Source: VMCP01 sp964408945
GTDB taxonomy: Bacteria > Bacteroidota > Bacteroidia > NS11-12g > UBA955
DNA length: 64,000 nt
Direction of reading: 5' to 3'
NCBI GenBank assembly: GCA_964408945.1
Contig: CAYPBJ010000010.1
Span: 7,554-71,553, forward strand
The position numbers were made by a program, and so were the translations under genes. Of this stretch, positions 60,509 through 64,000 are shown piece by piece. The notes under the pieces were generated by a model. It worked only from the letters and a program-made list of their open reading frames with translations, was not told the origin of the DNA and searched no databases. Within the stretch, counting starts at the first letter, position 1. Every line of letters begins with the position of its first letter.

Positions 60509-62278
60509 ATGAAAAGACATCTTTTATTTACGGTATTATCTATTAGCCTATCCTTGCAGGTATTAAATGCTCAGACCATTAAAGAGGCAGAGCGTTTTGT
60601 GAGAAATGAGCAATACGAAGACGCGGCTGGTGTGTATACCAAACTTATCGCCAAGAAACCCAAAGACGGTATGAATTACTATTATTCTGCCGTGAATCAT
60701 CTTCTTAAAGGCGATTCCATTGCAGCCATTCAGATTTTAGATCAAGGCGCTATTAACGCACCTAAATGTAAAATGATTTTGGTGGGTAAGGGCATGCTGG
60801 CACTTCGTCAAGGCAATAATGCCGCTGCTGAAAACTATTTTGTACAAGCTCAAATAATTAGTAAGAAGAAAAAAGGTCTTATTAACAAAGAAATTGGTAG
60901 AGCCTATCTTTCAGTTATAGCTTCAGACGAGAAAACTGAAATTGCAAACGCGCAAAAAGCAAAAACTTATTTGGAAGTAGCCGTAGACGATTTTGAAACT
61001 AAATTGCTGTTAGGTGATGCACTTATGGTCATTAACAAAGCGGATCTTTCTCAAGCAGTTCAGCAGTTTATCGTTTCTGGATACGAACAACCAGAAGATC
61101 CCCGCCCATTATTGAAAGAAGCTTACGTTTACAGAAGGGTTAAAAACTATGAACTTTCTAAATTGCGTATTTCTGAAGCCCTTAGCAAGGACCTGGAATA
61201 TGCGCCGGCCTACAGACAGATGGCTGAAGTATTGCAATTGATGGGTCAGAAGGACAGCTCAATTTATTATTTCGAGCAGTACTTAAAGCGTAACAACAAC
61301 TTATCGGCTCGTGTTAAATATGTAGAAGCCCTTTATTTGAATAGTGAATTTGATAGAGCCATCTCTGAAGGTAAAGCACTGTTGAAGCAAAAAGAAGTTC
61401 CTAATATATATGGTGTAATAGCTTATGCTGTTGTAGGAAAGAAAGATGCAACTGCAGAAGAGATTAACGACGGACTTGAAAACTTCAAAATGTATGAAGA
61501 GAAGTTTGTGGCTCCTAAAAACCGTAAATTATTCAATCGCGAAATGTACTTTAAAGCAACCTTGCTTTACAGAGCAGACAAGCAGAAAGAAGCCTTTGAA
61601 TTATTCACTAAAGTACTTCAAGATACCGCCAAAGCGACCGAAAGTATGTACGATGCAGTTCGTGAGCAATATTACAATTTAGGTTCAGATTTACATAAAG
61701 AGATTTCCAAATTGGAAAAAGACAATACCGATGGTGTTAATGATGCTCAGATTGCTGGACTTAAAGGCAAAAAATACGGTGCTTTCGATAAGGCCTACAA
61801 AACATTGGAGTTGAAGCGCGTAAAGAATGGTGGGACTCTGAATTTGAGAGATCTATTTTTTGCTGGTCGTTGCTTAGATTTCATGGAGCGCTATGAAGAA
61901 TCAGTAAAGACTTACAATGAAATCATTACTCAAGATACCAACTATATTTCTGGGTACTATCTGGTAGCTCAATCATCGGCTCTTTTAGATCCTACAGATT
62001 CTACTGGTAACGTAACGGCAGCCTATAACCGTTGGTTGAATAAACTTACTCCCGAAGATCAAGTTAAATTCAAAAAAGACATCGAGAACGCATACCGCAA
62101 TATGGCTTTCTATGCTCAGAAGAACAAGAAATACGAGCAGTGTAGCTACTATTATGGAAAAGTTTTAGAAGTAAATCCCGAAGATACCGTAACCGCAGAC
62201 ATCAAAGCTCGTATCGATGAGTATCTTGAAAAACTGCGTGCCCGCGAAGCTCGTCAACGCGCGGCAGGTAAAAAATAA
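60509..62278 (+). CDS. Periplasmic tetratricopeptide repeat protein
   Basis: 589 aa. Signal peptide ~1-21 (LQVLNAQ). Helical TPR repeats follow across most of the chain (e.g. AERFVRNEQYEDAAGVYTKLI, PAYRQMAEVLQLMGQKDSSIYYF, RYEESVKTYNEIITQD, NKKYEQCSYYYGKVLEVNP), ending in a basic coiled tail (KLRAREARQRAAGKK). It is probably a scaffold in the periplasm; the position after a PstS-like gene is conserved in Bacteroidota. The gene ends before a palindrome and an intrinsic terminator. Confidence 0.88.
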   Translation: MKRHLLFTVLSISLSLQVLNAQTIKEAERFVRNEQYEDAAGVYTKLIAKKPKDGMNYYYSAVNHLLKGDSIAAIQILDQGAINAPKCKMILVGKGMLALRQGNNAAAENYFVQAQIISKKKKGLINKEIGRAYLSVIASDEKTEIANAQKAKTYLEVAVDDFETKLLLGDALMVINKADLSQAVQQFIVSGYEQPEDPRPLLKEAYVYRRVKNYELSKLRISEALSKDLEYAPAYRQMAEVLQLMGQKDSSIYYFEQYLKRNNNLSARVKYVEALYLNSEFDRAISEGKALLKQKEVPNIYGVIAYAVVGKKDATAEEINDGLENFKMYEEKFVAPKNRKLFNREMYFKATLLYRADKQKEAFELFTKVLQDTAKATESMYDAVREQYYNLGSDLHKEISKLEKDNTDGVNDAQIAGLKGKKYGAFDKAYKTLELKRVKNGGTLNLRDLFFAGRCLDFMERYEESVKTYNEIITQDTNYISGYYLVAQSSALLDPTDSTGNVTAAYNRWLNKLTPEDQVKFKKDIENAYRNMAFYAQKNKKYEQCSYYYGKVLEVNPEDTVTADIKARIDEYLEKLRAREARQRAAGKK

Positions 62279-62283
62279 GTAAA

Positions 62284-62295
62284 TTAAACGTTTAA
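62284..62295. repeat. 12-bp perfect palindrome TTAAACGTTTAA (copy 2)
   Basis: Identical to the 12-mer at 57151-57162. Here it lies 5 bp after the TPR stop codon and 8 bp before the terminator stem, 51 bp upstream of the subtilase ATG. Confidence 0.4.
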
Positions 62296-62302
62296 TATAA
62301 TT

Positions 62303-62330
62303 AGGCCGGCTCACAAAAGTCGGCCTTTTT
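62303..62330 (+). terminator. Intrinsic terminator after the TPR gene
   Basis: AGGCCGGC pairs with GTCGGCCT (one wobble) around an eight-base loop, followed by a T-tract; the next -7 box begins 2 bp later. Confidence 0.88.
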
Positions 62331-62332
62331 GT

Positions 62333-62340
62333 TATCTTTG
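62333..62340 (+). promoter_or_regulatory. -7 box (TATCTTTG) fused to terminator
   Basis: Exact TAnnTTTG match ending 5 nt before the subtilase ATG. No TTTG at the -33 distance is visible within the hairpin. Confidence 0.58.
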
Positions 62341-62345
62341 ATTTT

Positions 62346-63962
62346 ATGTTGAAATGGGCTTTTTTGTTTTTCGGAGGATGTTTTTTCCAATTTGTTTCCG
62401 CGCAAAACCGTCCTTCCAAAACTCTGCCCATCCATTTTCAAAGTGATGTCACACTCGATCAACTAAAAGTCCGTCTTGCAGATTTAACCATCTCAGTGAT
62501 TGATGCTGATTGGGGATGGTACAGCGCTGCCGGCGTAAGCGCGTCCCTCGAAAAAATAAAACAGACTGAAGGCATCAATCTTGCTTATCAATCAAAGCCC
62601 ATTTCCAAAAGGTACCGGCCCAACGATGCTTATTTTGTAAAGCAATTTCACCTCGCACATATACGTGCTGAAAAAGTCTGGGATTTTACCACGGGAGATG
62701 TTAATAGGGCAGGGGATACTTTAATTATTGCTATCATTGATGACGGCATTGATACCACCCACGAAGATTTGCGTTCTCAAATCTGGAGGAATTCGTTAGA
62801 AATACCTAACAATCAAATTGACGATGACCAAAACGGGTATGTTGATGATTATTTGGGGTGGAATGCCGGTGATCAGAACGGTACGGTTTACACCTCTATT
62901 TCTCAGTTTGACGGACATGGAACAGCGGTAGCGGGTATTGCAGCAGCTCGTGCTTATAATTCAAAGGGTATTTCTGGAGTTCTGTGGAACGCTAAAATCT
63001 TACCTGTAAATTGTTATCCTATAGATGAAGTAGATGTGGAAGCCGGTGTTCTGCGCGCCATGCTATATATATATAGGATGAAGAAGTTATTTCTCGAAAC
63101 CAATGGACAGAAAGGGGCGAATGTGGGTGCGCTGAATATGTCAGTGGGAATGGATAATGGCTTTCCTTCCGATGCTCCTTGGTGGTGTCCGTTATATGAT
63201 TCCTTAGGATCTGTGGGTGTATGGAGTGCCACAGCCGCTACCAATCGGAATGTGAATGTTGAGACCACGGGCGATCTCCCAAGTTTATGTCCGTCGAATT
63301 ACATGATATCCGTAAATTTATGTGACTTGAATAATCAACATTCTGGCAGCGGATATTCAGATACCTTCATAGATATAGCAGCGCCTGGCAATGACGCATA
63401 CACAGCTTTACCTAGTGTGTTACTTCCGGGTGAACCGTATTCTTATGAATCGGGAACATCGTTCGCTTCACCCATGGTGGCTGCATCGATGTTGCTTTTG
63501 GAGTCCTATACCTGTGATACATATATGAGGTTAAAAAAGGAAAATCCTGAGATAGCCATGAGTCTCATGCGAAAATGGTTGGCAGCTGGTGTAAGGAAAT
63601 CGACTTCGTTGAGTACAAAAACTCAAATGGGGGGTAGTTTAGATGTGTATGGTTCATGGATTGCCATGGTTAATTGGTGCCAGCAAATAGATACTACATT
63701 TAAACTATCGCAAGAGTTGTTAGAAGATGAGGTAGTTTTTAAGGTTTATCCTCAACCCATAGCTACCCATGAGGCGTTAAATATTCGTGTTTCTATTAGA
63801 GGACGGATGGAAATGTACAATTTCTTGGGACAGAAGAAGGGGGAGTGGCAACTAGAAAAGGGCAATAATGAAGTTAATTCAGGGTTGGGTAGTGGGGTAT
63901 ATACCTTGGTATTTACGACGGATGAAAAAAAGACAAAAAAAATTCAAATTTTAGTAGACTGA
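62346..63962 (+). CDS. T9SS-secreted subtilisin-like serine protease (S8)
   Basis: 538 aa, complete. Signal peptide ~1-20 (FQFVSAQ). A short propeptide-like region (~25-110) precedes the S8 catalytic domain: Asp132 (AIIDDGID), His191 (FDGHGTAVAGI) and Ser372 (GTSFASPMVA). The oxyanion-hole Asn is probably in TAATNRNVNV. The C-terminal ~75 residues (FKVYPQPIATHEALNIRV, MEMYNFLGQKKGEW, LGSGVYTLVF) form a T9SS sorting domain with a variant PQP instead of PNP. It is an extracellular or surface protease for protein degradation. The last 38 bp of the window after it show no gene. Confidence 0.93.
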   Translation: MLKWAFLFFGGCFFQFVSAQNRPSKTLPIHFQSDVTLDQLKVRLADLTISVIDADWGWYSAAGVSASLEKIKQTEGINLAYQSKPISKRYRPNDAYFVKQFHLAHIRAEKVWDFTTGDVNRAGDTLIIAIIDDGIDTTHEDLRSQIWRNSLEIPNNQIDDDQNGYVDDYLGWNAGDQNGTVYTSISQFDGHGTAVAGIAAARAYNSKGISGVLWNAKILPVNCYPIDEVDVEAGVLRAMLYIYRMKKLFLETNGQKGANVGALNMSVGMDNGFPSDAPWWCPLYDSLGSVGVWSATAATNRNVNVETTGDLPSLCPSNYMISVNLCDLNNQHSGSGYSDTFIDIAAPGNDAYTALPSVLLPGEPYSYESGTSFASPMVAASMLLLESYTCDTYMRLKKENPEIAMSLMRKWLAAGVRKSTSLSTKTQMGGSLDVYGSWIAMVNWCQQIDTTFKLSQELLEDEVVFKVYPQPIATHEALNIRVSIRGRMEMYNFLGQKKGEWQLEKGNNEVNSGLGSGVYTLVFTTDEKKTKKIQILVD

Positions 63963-64000
63963 AAACTAGCGACTTAGTATATTTTGTTGAATTTTTTCTG

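Noticed and set aside
1..64000. Insertion sequences, prophage, CRISPR arrays, integrons, rRNA operons
   Set aside because: I found no transposase, integrase, phage structural gene, spaced direct repeats or rRNA-like stretch. Gene order and composition look uniform and chromosomal.

Overview
The window is AT-rich chromosomal DNA from a member of the Bacteroidota, most likely a free-living relative of the Flavobacteriia. The evidence is lineage-specific: Bacteroidota promoter boxes (TAnnTTTG), four proteins with type IX secretion (T9SS) C-terminal sorting domains, a Rho factor with a long disordered insert, MurA with Asp in place of the catalytic Cys, and families largely confined to the phylum (DUF4290, DUF2480, DUF5777, DUF5723, DUF4465, DUF1599, BT_3928-type DoxX). 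Kynurenine 3-monooxygenase and the DUF5777/cytochrome cluster suggest an aerobic heterotroph. The genus cannot be fixed from sequence alone.

Layout. 1-2.7 kb: end of a TonB-dependent receptor, a DUF4465 T9SS protein and a beta-propeller lipoprotein, resembling a BtuB/BtuG-type cobalamin uptake locus. 2.7-7.5 kb: LptF/G permease, GT4 glycosyltransferase, ABC exporter, GNAT acetyltransferase. 7.5-10.3 kb: fbaB, accD, gcvH, VanZ-like protein. 10.3-11.0 kb: small exported protein and tRNA-Cys. 11.1-15.9 kb (minus): MacAB-like ABC system and an exported amidohydrolase. 15.9-19.7 kb: six tightly coupled genes (OB-fold, YceI, two haem-c lipoproteins, two DUF5777 barrels), the best candidate here for an undescribed envelope system. 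19.7-23.5 kb: GT-C glycosyltransferase, an exported GATase-like protein, a ferredoxin-NADP reductase. 23.6-29.5 kb: rho, acidic small protein, SDR, T9SS protein, outer-membrane protein. 29.5-36.7 kb: murA, DUF4290, TetR-like regulator with a UbiB kinase, GT2 and NodB deacetylase, kmo. 36.6-41.7 kb: small membrane protein, Ldh-type dehydrogenase, M61 protease, lipoprotein, barrel protein. 41.8-46.5 kb: DUF2480, pyk, acpP-fabF-rnc. 46.5-53.5 kb: UvrD/RecB-nuclease helicase, DUF1599-DoxX-permease-aroK operon, HU. 53.5-64 kb: aminotransferase, lipoprotein, HsdR_N-like nuclease, holA, two T9SS cargo proteins, a PstS-like lipoprotein and a TPR protein.

Most genes are housekeeping or envelope genes. 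I saw no insertion sequence, prophage, CRISPR array or rRNA. No gene-free stretch exceeds 300 bp; the longest (10818-11114) holds a tRNA with its promoter and terminator. Packing is extreme: nine of ten convergent pairs overlap or lie within 5 bp, and at ten genes an exact TAnnTTTG box ends 3-10 nt before the start codon, implying leaderless or near-leaderless mRNAs. At four places an intrinsic terminator, a promoter box and the next start codon are fused into one compact unit.
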